Translations under genes and position numbers: made by a program
NCBI GenBank assembly: GCA_903772945.1
Contig: CAICTM010000263.1
Location: forward strand, 19,150-83,149
Reading direction: 5' to 3'
Source: Seminavis robusta
Taxonomy: Eukaryota; Bacillariophyta; Bacillariophyceae; Naviculales; Naviculaceae
Length of the DNA stretch: 64,000 nucleotides
Shown here: one piece after another, positions 1-10,900 of the stretch
Position numbering within the stretch: the first letter of the stretch is position 1
Layout: each line of letters begins with the position of its first letter
The notes under the pieces: model-generated
What the model was told of the DNA's origin: nothing
The model's input: only the letters and a program-made list of their open reading frames with translations
The model's database searches: none

Positions 1-18
1 TGCCCTGTTTCTTTTCAG

Positions 19-3000
19 CTATTTACGGGTTCAGCTTCCCCCACATGATAGTCAATGTGGGAAGCATCCACAAACCAGCTGTTGTAGGCTTGATGGATGA
101 GACGGACGCTTCGCTCACAACCTTGGTCGACACACTCTTCGAGCGCTATGAAGCCACAATGCATTCGTCACTTCCTTCTGTCTTTGACAACGCCTTCCGT
201 CCTCTCTTGAACAGCTTGTTCGCCTTCATGATTTCCGAAAACGGTGAAGGTTGCTCCAATCCTCTCCTGGATTCGCTCTCTATTTCAAGACGATTGATGA
301 AGGCCGCAGGGGCACCTTTCATGGACTTCCGCGACCTCTTCTTGCCCGAGGCCTTGTCTAAGGACATCGGAGGTCACGGTGACTCCAGATACGGCGATTT
401 GATCCGATCCGTGTGGTCTTTGATCGAATCCGAAATTCTAGACGTGTCCCCAAGCGGGGAATCGCGCATCAATACTGACGTGATTGGTCCATTGACCGAG
501 GGCGGAAACTTGTATTTCCCTGGCGATTACATCAACGAGTATATCAAGTTAGACTTTGGTCCGGTACCCACTGGAATCAAGCTCCGAGTTGCGGACTTAC
601 GAATTGAGAATATCGACACTTTTGGAAACCCATTGTCTTTGTTGGACCCCGTGCAGGACAGGCCCAACCTGATCAACAACACGGCTACTGTCGGCGTCGG
701 CGAGCCACTCCGGTTTGGCGTGAAGATTGTTGTAGATGTTTCCAATGAAGGTAAGGCGACGATTGCTCATCACGTGTGCGGGCTCCAGTACTTGCGCTAA
801 CCTTTTCAACACGATTTGATTTGTACTGAAGGCGGGAAAATCAGAAATGACTTCGAAGTCAGCGCCAGTCTACATTCCACAACGGCGCTCCTGGCAGCGC
901 TTATGAAAGTATCCGAATATCGTTTTGCTGCCTTCCCGCTTGGAGACATCTTCAACCTTGATTGTTGGTTGGCGACGATGCCCCCTCCTGCCATGGACGT
1001 TTACGGCGTGCGTCAAGATGGCGTGAACCAATCGGCGGCTGTTGACCAGCTTTTGTTAACGATGAAGCAGATTGATCTTGGCATTGATTGCAAAGAGTGC
1101 TCTAGTCCTGGATTCCAAAAGCTTGCGGATCTCTGGGCGACCCCTGAAGCTTCGAGGGATATGACGAATGCGGCGAACGACTTCCTCGCATATATGGGAG
1201 ACGTCCTGAGTGGTGGCTTGATCCAAAATGCGATTGATCGCAGTCTAAACGACGCTGCGAAGCGTTGTCCTCACAGCCCTGACTTCAAGCCGTCATTCAC
1301 CGAAATGAGTTATCAAAAGTTCGAAACCGATATTCCTGAAACCGACACGTCATTGGCCATCATCCTCATGATTGTTGGCGGATCCTTCGTGGTTGCGTTG
1401 GCTGTGTTCGTTTTCATTATCCGCTTCTTTGTGCGCCGCCGTCATGGTCATTGGTTGAAGACGCTTCCAAACTCCCAGTTGATGCTTCTCAAGCAACGTC
1501 AAGAGAAGGAAGAAGCGAAGGAAGCTGAACTCAACGCGACGACCGAGTCCATGTTCACTAGCAGCGATATTCCTTTCCTCGTCCGATGGATTATTCCAGT
1601 CATCATCATTGGAAACGTTGGATTCTTCCTCAGTGGACACTTGAGTCTCGGAGCTGAAGTGAAGATGCAGATCTCCATCGCTGGACAAACCTTGCAGATT
1701 GATGAGTTCTACCAGTTCAGCCTGGCGCGATCTACCGTCGAAATCTGGGAGGCTGGAGGCAAGGAGCTTGCGAGTCTCATTCTCATCTTTTCCGGTATCT
1801 GGCCTTACACCAAGCAATTGATCACACTGGTATTGTGGTTCCTTCCTACATCACGGTGTTCGATCTCTCGTCGGGGTTCTATTCTTCTGTGGCTCGATAC
1901 TCTGGCGAAGTGGTCGATTGTTGATATCTTCACTCTTATCATGAGTGTCGCTGCATTCCGTGTATCGGTGCAGAGTCCAAAGCTTGGATTTTTGCCAGAT
2001 GACTTGTACGCGTTCGATCTCTTGGTTGTTCCAATGTGGGGTCTGTATGCAAACTTGATTGCGCAGTTGATTTCCCAAGTCAGTTCGCACTTCATCATTC
2101 ACTACCACCGAAACATTGTCCACAAGGCCACAATAGCTTACAAGGAGAAGAACCACCTGGTGGCTTTCTCTCAAAGGTTTGTTGAACTGACTGAGCACTC
2201 AGAAACGTCCGACGAGTCGAATGATTGCCCCTATGGAGACAGAAAGGACCTTCTGAACAGCCATGCTTTTTCGAGACCACACCGAGGAGAAGCCGGCAAG
2301 CTCCATACACGAGGCTTTGTCAACATCCTCGTTGTCTTTGGAGCTGTTGTTTTCTCGGGTCTCATTGTTGCTGGCTGCACGCTCCCGTCTACTGGACTTG
2401 AATTCTTGGGAATTCTGGGAATCGCAGTCGAATCAGGTCAGGACTGGCAAGAAGCAAGTACCAAGTTGAGCCTCTTTGATCTTGTCACACTTTTGATGGA
2501 CCAGGCCAAATTTCTTGACGAGATGAAGGATTACCTCGGCATGGGATTGCTCAGTGCTCTCTTGATCATCACTGTCCTTATTGTTCCGTTGGCCCAGACC
2601 GCGGTACTCATGTATCAGTGGTTCGTCCCCATGGCGGGTCGCAAGCGAAAACACATGGCTATTCTTGTTGAGATCCTCCAGGCATGGCAATACATGGAAG
2701 TATACGTAATTTCCGTCATTGTGGCCACCTGGCAGCTCGGTCCCATCTCGGTTTTCATGGTAAGAAGAAACAAAGATGCAGCGGCCTACGTGGGTTCTAA
2801 AGATTCTCGTGCATTAGCGCTCTTGCTAACGTTTCGTTCTTTAGATCAACTCTTATTGTTACACCTTCCAGGAGACCTTCAATCAGCTCTCCTACTTTGG
2901 TCTTTTGGAGTCAGAAGATGCACAGTGCTTCCGTGTCGATGCATCTATCGAAAGTGCTTCCTACATTTTGCTCGGGGCTGCGCTTCTCCTGGCCTTGTTG

Positions 3001-3558
3001 AATACCTTTGTCATGAACGCTGTGAAGCAATACTTCCGCGACCGTGATGAGGTCATCAGCACCTCGGAAATCAAGGAAGAGGCTTTGCGTGAGCTTGAAG
3101 CGGTACGAAAGCCTGAGCAGCCTGCCTTGGAGTATGAGGATCCTACTGAAATTGACGGCGCCAAGGCTGAAGGAGATGCGGCGTCGGAGTATTGGGATGG
3201 CCGCAAGGATGCGGAATCCTACATCAAACCGGTGCCAGTGCTGTTTTCAGATAAATTTCGATGGGTGTTGAGGCGTGCGACACCAAAGGAGGAGTTGAAT
3301 CAAGGACCGCCATTGCCTTCTCCCCAGGAAATGATCAGCACGGTAAAGAGTGGATCCACCGAGCACGCCTCCGATGACGAATCTCCAACAAATAACCGTG
3401 CTCGACGGACTTCGGGATCAGGATCTTTTATCCGGAATGTGAATGTGAACCTTGCCGACGAGGTAGAACCGATGGAAGGATCAAATTCCGCATCCACGTC
3501 TGTTGCAAAGGGACGCCGTCATCGACTTCCATCCGACGGAGACGAAACCGAAGTATGA
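19..3558 (+). CDS. PqiA-type multi-pass membrane protein, 5' partial
   Basis: The window opens inside an intron (AG at 17-18) and the reading frame is open from 19. I join exons 19-750, 832-2759 and 2845-3558; both introns (81 and 85 bases) are GT-AG and preserve frame. The extracellular part (to about 1320) has a beta-rich, repetitive look resembling TULIP/BPI lipid-binding folds, but this is inference. About nine hydrophobic segments follow. The patterns around WSIVDIF and WQYMEVYVIS, each next to paired membrane helices, match the PqiA family, whose bacterial members act in lipid or membrane-stress transport. The last ~220 residues are acidic, Ser-rich and cytosolic-looking. I infer a membrane lipid-handling protein. 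Its true N-terminus is outside the window. Confidence is good for the gene model and moderate for the family. Confidence 0.75.
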
Positions 3559-4187
3559 GCTCCCCCTTCCTTCTGTGGTGTCTGTTTCTCTAGCTTTTCT
3601 TCTCGACACGCAGAAATTCCCTTTTAGAATTGTATTTTAGTTTCACACTTCATTACTTTAGAACACAGTTAGTTTGCATTTCTAGCTTTCAGCGTGATTG
3701 AAGCTGCAGCTCTTTCAGCAGTGAGGAAGCCCACGATGGCGGAAATATGTTTCCGAAATTGGTTTTCGGAATACTTCCGAAACTTTCCCTTTTCTTGCTG
3801 GTTATGACCGTGACCGGTGAGAGCCAAATCCAAAACGGTTTCGGTTTTGCAATTGGTATTGAATTCTAGCCGTTCAGCCAACGCGTCCGAGGGCAGTAGC
3901 TCGTCCCCACACTCCCAACCAGAGAGCAAAAACTCTACTAGCTAGGCAGCTACGAAAGTTGCACTCTAGCTAGCTATACCAGTGCATCCATTGTGTGACA
4001 TCAATGAATGCTGTCTTCTAGCTAGATAATGGATATGGTCAAATAATAATGTAGGTTTTTAAAATGAATGAACTGTGCAAAATCCTGCTGCGAAATTGTT
4101 AGTCTGTTGTGACTACCAATGATAACGTGCAGCATGGGTTGGTGTCTGTTTGTGTTGTGTAGTGTCTGATGGATTGGATGTCTGTTA
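3559..4187. other. Intergenic, convergent 3' ends
   Basis: About 630 bases between two convergent genes. It contains an 86-codon minus-strand reading frame at 3669-3929 that has no ATG and no obvious upstream exon; it may be a gene relic. Otherwise only CTAGCTAG-rich sequence is seen. Confidence 0.5.
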
Positions 4188-5237
4188 TCAGAGCTCATCA
4201 ATACCTTGCCAATTGGCCAGAATAGCTTGGAATTCTTCCAAACTGACAGTTCCATCTTTGTTATAGTCCGATAGCTGAAAGTGCTGCAGAACAAACTTGT
4301 CTCGGTTGGGATAGTCCGGCGGTACATCCAGAAAGATTTCCATTTCATCAATGGTGACCTTTCCATCTCCATTGGCGTCCATTTCTTGAAACATTTTGGT
4401 CGCATCGCGCGTGACCTTGTAATGTTGTTCGGGATTGTCGTGTGCGGCGACAATTTCGATATCCATGGAGAGTGTGGCACCACCGGGAATGCTGCGTCCA
4501 TCTCCTTGGTCGCCATATGCGAGTTCGGGTGGAATCACCAGAGTGACCCAATCGCCACTGCAGAGTCCCAACAATGCCTGCGTCCATTGCAACAGGGAAT
4601 CCTGATCCGCCATGTGTACCATGATGGGTTCGGGATACGCCGTGTGTTTGGAATGTGTGGAATCGACGAGTTTTCCTCGACTGCCCGTGCGGGACGATGC
4701 ATCAATGGTGGTATTGTAGTGCATGGTGAGGTAATGATTGTGTGTGATGCGTTTGTTAGGAGCGCATTGCGTGTCGGTATAAAGGGAAGGGCCATCGTAG
4801 ACAGTCGTCTTGACCTTGCTGGAAATATTTCTGTTGTTCAATGCTTCGGTATGGGCAATAGGAGCCACGCCCGGAATGAGAGTGGTTGTGGCCGAACCAC
4901 TACCACTATTGCTTTGACTGACAGTATCTGTTCTCGCAGGGACATCATCCACATCCAGCGATCCACGGTGATGACTGTTACTACTGGTAATAGTACTGTG
5001 GCTACTGCTATGATTCCTTCGGTTTTTGCCGCTTCTCGTCGTAGAACTCAAGACCAATAGGGGTATATTGAGCAATGGAAGAGATAACAGAAAGATCCAT
5101 ATCGATAGTGGCGCATAAGAGGCAGACATGGTACTGACTGTGGCTCTGGATGTAAGTGGCCGTCTTCGCATCATCATCGTCTTCGTGTCTTTGGAGGGGA
5201 GCTTTTGTTGCGTTGTTGTTTCTTTTGCGTTTTGCAT
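4188..5237 (-). CDS. FKBP-type peptidyl-prolyl isomerase with EF-hands, ER-type
   Basis: Single exon of 349 codons. A hydrophobic segment (IWIFLLSLPLL, about residues 46-56) is probably a signal anchor or signal peptide. It follows an alternative Met at residue 37 (5129), so the true start may be 5129. A low-complexity Ser/Asn stretch leads to an FKBP domain at about 200-285, recognised by the LxGLCxGDxxTLxIPPELAYG block and the IPGGATLxMDIEI ending. Two EF-hands follow (DANGDGKVTIDE and DYNKDGTVSLEE) with full acidic loops. The order FKBP then two EF-hands is that of animal FKBP7/FKBP14, ER isomerases that help fold secreted proteins. The protein ends in IDEL, close to the ER-retention HDEL/KDEL. 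Calcium binding and an ER-lumen site are inferred. Confidence 0.85.
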   Translation of the reverse strand: MQNAKETTTQQKLPSKDTKTMMMRRRPLTSRATVSTMSASYAPLSIWIFLLSLPLLNIPLLVLSSTTRSGKNRRNHSSSHSTITSSNSHHRGSLDVDDVPARTDTVSQSNSGSGSATTTLIPGVAPIAHTEALNNRNISSKVKTTVYDGPSLYTDTQCAPNKRITHNHYLTMHYNTTIDASSRTGSRGKLVDSTHSKHTAYPEPIMVHMADQDSLLQWTQALLGLCSGDWVTLVIPPELAYGDQGDGRSIPGGATLSMDIEIVAAHDNPEQHYKVTRDATKMFQEMDANGDGKVTIDEMEIFLDVPPDYPNRDKFVLQHFQLSDYNKDGTVSLEEFQAILANWQGIDEL

Positions 5238-5542
5238 TCCACTTTCCCCTTGTTGAGATCGTGAAAACCGTTTCCCTTTTGATCGCGGATCTCTTCTTTG
5301 GTACCGGTGAGTCGACCCAGTCGACTAAAATCTGCTCAGCCAATGTGTCCTCTTTCTAAACTGACGTCAGTCTCGAGTTTGATGGCTGTCCTTGAAGATC
5401 CCATCAAGCACAATCCCACGCCCCTTCATTATTTGATCTTGGACTGCCTCCAAGAAAGATCTGCATCGTGGCACCATTCTATCCACCTGAGAAAGGAGCC
5501 ACAACAACAGAAGGCTTGGACTTCATCTGCCCCAACTAAAAG
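5238..5542. promoter_or_regulatory. Divergent intergenic region
   Basis: About 305 bases between the divergent starts of the FKBP gene and the plastid SOUL-like gene, so it should hold both promoters. I see no clear TATA box or named motif. Confidence 0.35.
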
Positions 5543-7063
5543 ATGGTTCGATTATCCCTGCTCCTCTTGACATCATTCGTCACTACCACTTTGGCGTTTT
5601 CGCCCCACCGGTATTGCGTCGCTCCACATCGACAACAGCAACAGCAGCAACCATCATGGGCACTCTTTTCCACCAAGAAAAAGGTTCGACGACAACCATC
5701 ATCATCCACTGATTCGTCGTCAGGTATTCTGGATATCGAAGAACCGGCTGGCATTGTAGGCGCCGAATTCTTTGGGGGTAACAAACAAAAGGAAGAGTTT
5801 TACGATCCAGTCGCCGAAGCCGAGGCGGATGCCGACGTTCAAGCAGCGGCAACGGTCTATGATCGATTCCAAGATACCAACGCATTTAGTAGTCCCTTGG
5901 CAGCTCGCATTGGACGAGCGGTACAAAATCGAATCAATTCGGTACTCTACGTTGTCATGTCGTCGACTCCAGAACAAGAACAAGACACTACTAGTATTCA
6001 ATATGCCAGCAATCTAGTGTGGGAGAGTTGCTTTAGCACCCAATCATCATCGACTCCTCTGGCAGGCTTGGAAGAAGCCTTGAATTTCTACAAAGGCGTC
6101 GATGTCGCCATTGTATCAGGAACACAACTACCGGGTGACAACAACCGAATTCAGTTGACATGGCAAATATCCGTCGTCTGGCCCATCTTTTGGGAACCTC
6201 GCGTCTTGCTCACGGGGTCCTCGGAAATCACCCTCCAAAATAATAATCTAGACGACGACGACGACAAAGACGACAGCCTGATCCGTACAATTACCAAACA
6301 AATCGACTCGTTAGATTCTTCCTCCGATTTGATATCCACCATTGCCGATCAATTATGGCCACGATTCTGGGATACCTACCATATTGGAATGACACCCTCT
6401 GCCGAAATCATGACACGGGTCGAGGACAAAAAGAAGCAACAATCAGGATTCCTGCCCAAAAAGTACAATGTATTTGAAATACCCGCTCGATTGGTCACGG
6501 CTCCCACACAGTTGGATTCCGAGGCGGGTCGCATCGATGGAAATGCCCAAATTATACCCAATCATGCCTTTTCCTGCGTTGTCAAAACCATGGGACCACA
6601 AAAACAAGACTACGTACCGGCATCTCCGGTACAAGTGCAGATTTTGCCTCCTTCCGCAGGAGCTACTCTTCCAAAGATCAAGTGGTCCATTCCCTTGTCG
6701 GTCGACTTTCAAACCAATGCCAAATTGCCCCTGCCCGGTGCTGATCCGGAAGCTAGACCGGATTCGGAGCCCCTTTGCGAGTACGAGTTTCAACCACGGC
6801 GACTGGTCGCCACGGTCCCATTCAGTGGATCACCCCAAGATGTAGAGATTGCGGACGCGAGAAAAACGTTGTATGACAGTGTCATCAAGGACGGTTTAAA
6901 GCCTCTCCTTGATGATGATGGAAGACCTCAATTCTTCTTTCTGTCGAATGGCGTCAAAGCTTGTTACACAGAGGAAGGTCTCGGAATGTGCGTCTACGAA
7001 TGGCGACCAAAATTCGTAGAACCCAATGAAGTTGGAATCGAGCTGACCAGAACCGGTAGCTAG
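5543..7063 (+). CDS. Plastid SOUL/DUF2358-like protein
   Basis: Single exon, 506 codons. The N-terminus is a signal peptide (LSLLLLTSFVTTTLA) followed by FSPHR, matching the diatom plastid pre-sequence with Phe at +1, then a basic Gln/Ser-rich transit-like part. Residues about 110-280 resemble the NTF2-like DUF2358 domain (a vegetative 'VDVAIVSG' strand, then ISVVWPIFWEPRVLLTGSSEI). The C-terminal ~200 residues resemble SOUL haem-binding proteins: PRRLVATVPFSG, a regular helix with DGL, and a closing WRPKFVEPNEVGIEL. Plants have plastid proteins that combine these two domains, and haem or tetrapyrrole binding is their suggested role. No iron-ligand residue can be assigned here. The family call rests on pattern recognition and could be wrong; the plastid location is better supported. 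Confidence 0.6.
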   Translation: MVRLSLLLLTSFVTTTLAFSPHRYCVAPHRQQQQQQPSWALFSTKKKVRRQPSSSTDSSSGILDIEEPAGIVGAEFFGGNKQKEEFYDPVAEAEADADVQAAATVYDRFQDTNAFSSPLAARIGRAVQNRINSVLYVVMSSTPEQEQDTTSIQYASNLVWESCFSTQSSSTPLAGLEEALNFYKGVDVAIVSGTQLPGDNNRIQLTWQISVVWPIFWEPRVLLTGSSEITLQNNNLDDDDDKDDSLIRTITKQIDSLDSSSDLISTIADQLWPRFWDTYHIGMTPSAEIMTRVEDKKKQQSGFLPKKYNVFEIPARLVTAPTQLDSEAGRIDGNAQIIPNHAFSCVVKTMGPQKQDYVPASPVQVQILPPSAGATLPKIKWSIPLSVDFQTNAKLPLPGADPEARPDSEPLCEYEFQPRRLVATVPFSGSPQDVEIADARKTLYDSVIKDGLKPLLDDDGRPQFFFLSNGVKACYTEEGLGMCVYEWRPKFVEPNEVGIELTRTGS

Positions 7064-7951
7064 CAAGCAAACAAGAAGCAAGCAAGCTAGTGAAAAGGAA
7101 AGGGTAGTTCAATGCTTGCAAGTGGCGCAGCCATAAGCTACAAATGTATAGAATTTTCGTGTCTGCCGACTGGTTCTGTTGAAATTGGTTGAACAAAAGT
7201 GCGGCTCCCAAACACCTTGTCTTGCACCGGTAGCGTACGACTGTACCGGTGGTACCGTACCACAGTAATCTGCCAGACTTGACTTCTCCTCAAATGTTGG
7301 TACTCTCCACACTGCTCCCTGCTCCCCTGCCTGCAGATGACGAGGCCGTTGCTGTTTCTTGTCCGCACGTGTGATAACCAACCAACCACATCTCTTCACG
7401 CGAAATCTACCATCATAGATCGATTGAGCCCTCTACGTAGCTGGGTTGGAATATACCGGTACCGGTACCGGTATACTATATATAGCTAGCTACCGAAGGA
7501 GCCATCTTGAAGGTAATCCAAAGCACTAAATGCATCCGCAAAACTTCTTCTGTTGCAACTATGCATACATGTAGCTGTCTCGTGCCCTGTCCAAACAACA
7601 CGATCAGAATCTGTTTGTGCCATTCATGCGGCCTGGTGCAAAAAATCCTTACTGGCTGTCACTCAGAAATGAGGATGAGGAACAAACGAACAAACCAGTA
7701 CCTGCGTCGTTGTCGGTACCGGTATAGACGCGGCCCTTGCACTGCACAACGAGTGACTGGACTCCAAGTTGTGAAGATGCGGTCGTGGTCGTTGCAGTTT
7801 ACGCGTCAATTCCAGCAATTCACTGAGCATTTAGAAGCCTACAAAATCAACGATGCGAAAGGGGCTAGAAGTTATAGTTATAGTTTTACTTTCGATGCTG
7901 GCGCAAATAACGGATTCGCTGCCTCCAGACTCGTCGTCTATGCTAAATAGC
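7064..7951. other. Intergenic with GGTACC palindromes
   Basis: About 890 bases between convergent genes. Palindromic GGTACC/ACCGGT runs occur at 7226-7262, 7454-7473 and 7713-7727. The 147-codon frame at 7507-7950 has no ATG and biased composition, so I do not call a gene. Confidence 0.5.
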
Positions 7952-10900
7952 TCAACTCTGAGTGCATTCCGTTTGACCATCGCCGTCACCGGGAGTCATC
8001 TGATCGGCCTGCAATTGTTGAGTGAAGTCTTTCATTGGTCTGTGGATGTCGGGACGAGCACGATCCGGTGACTTCTTGTTCACTTTCTGTATATGAAGCT
8101 CGTAAACTCTCGCCTTCGAAGCAAAGCTGGGGCTCGCTGTTTCAGCACGCGAAAATGCACCTGCGTTGTTTTCGTGTTTCTTGCTTGGAGTAAGCACTTG
8201 TTCACCCCTCGAACCGTCTTCGTTTTGTTGTCGCGAGTGGCTCATCTGCCGCTGAAGCTCGAGCTTGTTGCTTGGAGAAAGTACATTTACATTTTTGTCT
8301 CCCGTGGAAAACGCCGACTTTTCCTCATCACTGATCTGTCGCTGCTGAGGCTCGATGCGCGGCGCTGGAATATCCGAGGAAAACGATTCCTTTAGGCCCG
8401 GTGATCCGAAGCTTGTGTCTGTGTCTCGATAGTGACTGTAGAATGAGGCTTCCCTGTTTTCTCGCGAATCACTGATTTGTCGCTGCTGAGGCTCGATGCG
8501 CGGTGCCGGAATATCCGAGGAAAACGTTCCCTGTAGTTCCGGTGCTCCGAAGCTTGTGTCCGTGTCTTGATAGAAGAACGAGGCTTCCCTGTTTTCTTCC
8601 TCGTCCGTCACAGCCATTTCCGCACGTTCTTTGTCGAGCTTCACAGCAGTCAGTTCCGCTTTGAGCTTGGTAATCTCTTGATCCCGCTGGTGTAGCGCTT
8701 GGGTTACCTTTTGGACTTCAACAGTGGCTGACGAGTACTTCATTACCATTTCTCGTTTCTCCTCGTTGAGTCTCGCTGCTTCCTCTTCGTACCCCGCCTT
8801 GACCTCTACAAGCGCCGATTGGTTGGCTGCCCCGCTGGAATAGCTTCCGAGCAAATGGCTGCTGTTGCTCTCGCTTTGGAACGACATGGACGTGTCCTGG
8901 GACGCGCTCTTTGCAAGTTTTCGCTTCAGGTCTTGAAGCTCGTGATGAGCATCCATCAACTCCTTGTTGAGTTTGTCGACTTGGGAGTGATCGGTACCTC
9001 TTTGACCGCCTAGCTGACGACGGTATTTGTCGGATTCTTCTTGGAGCAATGTTTTTTCGCGTTGTAGTTTTGTGACAGTATCATTAAGGTCATCCCGCAA
9101 TGTCTCCATCTCAATGATCGTATTGGTAGCATATTCCAGCCTTTCCTTCTTCGAAGCATATTTCGAAGCCAGCTGGTTGTATTGCTCCTGGGAAGTTGCA
9201 AGTTCGAGAGATGTTTGCTCCTTCTGCTGCCACAATTCTTTGAGCGCCGCTTCGGCACCGTTTTTCGCTCCTTGTAAGAGCTCTTCAAGTCTTTGTTTCA
9301 GTTCTGTACGCTTCTCGTCCTCTTGCTGCTTGATCTTCTCAATCTCGTTCGCTGTTTGATCTTGTAGTTGCGCCATCCGCCGCATCGAGTTTTCTTCAGT
9401 ATCCTTGATGCGGGCGGAACACTCATCCATCGTTACCTTTAGTTTCATTTCGTATTTCTCCTGCAGTTTCTTGTAGTCAACGGACGCTTTGTCGGCTTTC
9501 ATGCGATACGCCTTACGTTCGTCGTCGAGAAGTCGATTCATGTTTGCCTGCAACTCCTCAAGCTCTTTCTTCGCCTTGGAGTTCAACACTTCCCTTGTTG
9601 CTTCCAGCGTCCGGTGAGATTCTTGGCTAATTTCCTCCTTTGCTTTCGTCTCCTCCTTGAGCTGCTTCAGCAGCGTTTCGCTGACTTCTTTTAGCTGACG
9701 ACTTTCCTCGTTCAAGTTTTCTTCTCGCTTCTTGCCCTCCTCCACTGAAGCTTCTGCCGCCTTCAAAGAGCTACTCGTTTCCTGGAGCTCTGTGTCGAGT
9801 TTCTGGTACTTCTCGTCGGCTTCCTGGAGGCGCTTCTCGTAGTCGTTGATATGATTCATGAGCTCTTCTTGGCGCTGTCCAGAAGCATGAAGCATCTCCC
9901 TTGTCTCATTGAGCTGAGTCTTGGTTTCCTCCACTTCCATCTCCTTCGCTTTCAACTCTTCTCGCAGTTTCTCGGCACTTGCAATCCACTCGTTGAGCTG
10001 ATGTTGCTGCTTCATTTGCTCTTCCTCCATCGAAAACAACGTTTGGCGTGCTTGTTCGAGTTCGTCATTCTTTTTCACTAGCTCAATGTCGAGTTTGTCG
10101 GCCATTTGTTTCCATTCTGCCAGATCCCGTTCGATTTGTGCTTTCGCTTCTTCGGTATTTTGCAAGGTTTGCTTTGTCCCATCTAGTTCAGCCGCTCGGC
10201 GTTTCAAATCTGCTTCGAGCTTGTCGGACATGATCTTCCATTCAGCTACATCGGCTTCAACTTTTCTCTTGAGATCTTCGGTTTCCTTGAGCTGATCCTT
10301 CGTACTCTCGAGCTCACCAGTTCTCTTTTCCAGTTCCTTCTCGAGCTTTTCGGCCATCTCCTTCCACTCGTCGAGTTCAGTCTCCAATACGCTCTTCTGT
10401 TCCTCCAAGTTGCCAATTCGTTGTTGGAGACTCTCGAGAGTTTCCAAGCAAGAGTTGTACTGATCCTCCAAGAACTTGATCTTTCTCTGATACTCCTCAG
10501 CGGCTTTATCCTTATCTACAATTTCGGCTTCCAACTGAGCAAGTCTTTGTTTCGCCGTGGAGAGAAGAGATTCAGTTTCCTCGAGCTTGTTCTTGGACTT
10601 GAGGTATTCTGCCTTGAAGCGTTCCTGTCGGACTGTGGAGTCTTCCAGGTTTTCTTGAAGCCTCTGAACCGAGTCATCAGTTCGTTCCTCTGCGAAGACT
10701 CTCAATCGTTCATTCTCGTTGCGCAGTTTGACGAGTTCCTCGTAAAGCTCCGGGTTGAGTTCGCTACGGAGAGAGGGCGACGATGAGAACAGAGAATGCG
10801 TATGTGATCAGTGAACGACCAAGAACTGCAAATAGTATTCATCACACTGCTGCATCGTAGACTTACCTGATACCCTCCCCGATCCCGGGGCCGTCTTGTG

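Noticed and set aside
3669-3929. 86-codon minus-strand frame that looks protein-like
   Set aside because: No ATG, no upstream exon with a matching splice, no family match; possibly a relic.
4281-5060. 259-codon plus-strand frame
   Set aside because: Lies antisense to the FKBP gene and mirrors its codon pattern.
7507-7950. 147-codon plus-strand frame
   Set aside because: Starts with TTG, crosses palindromic repeats and has no recognisable features.
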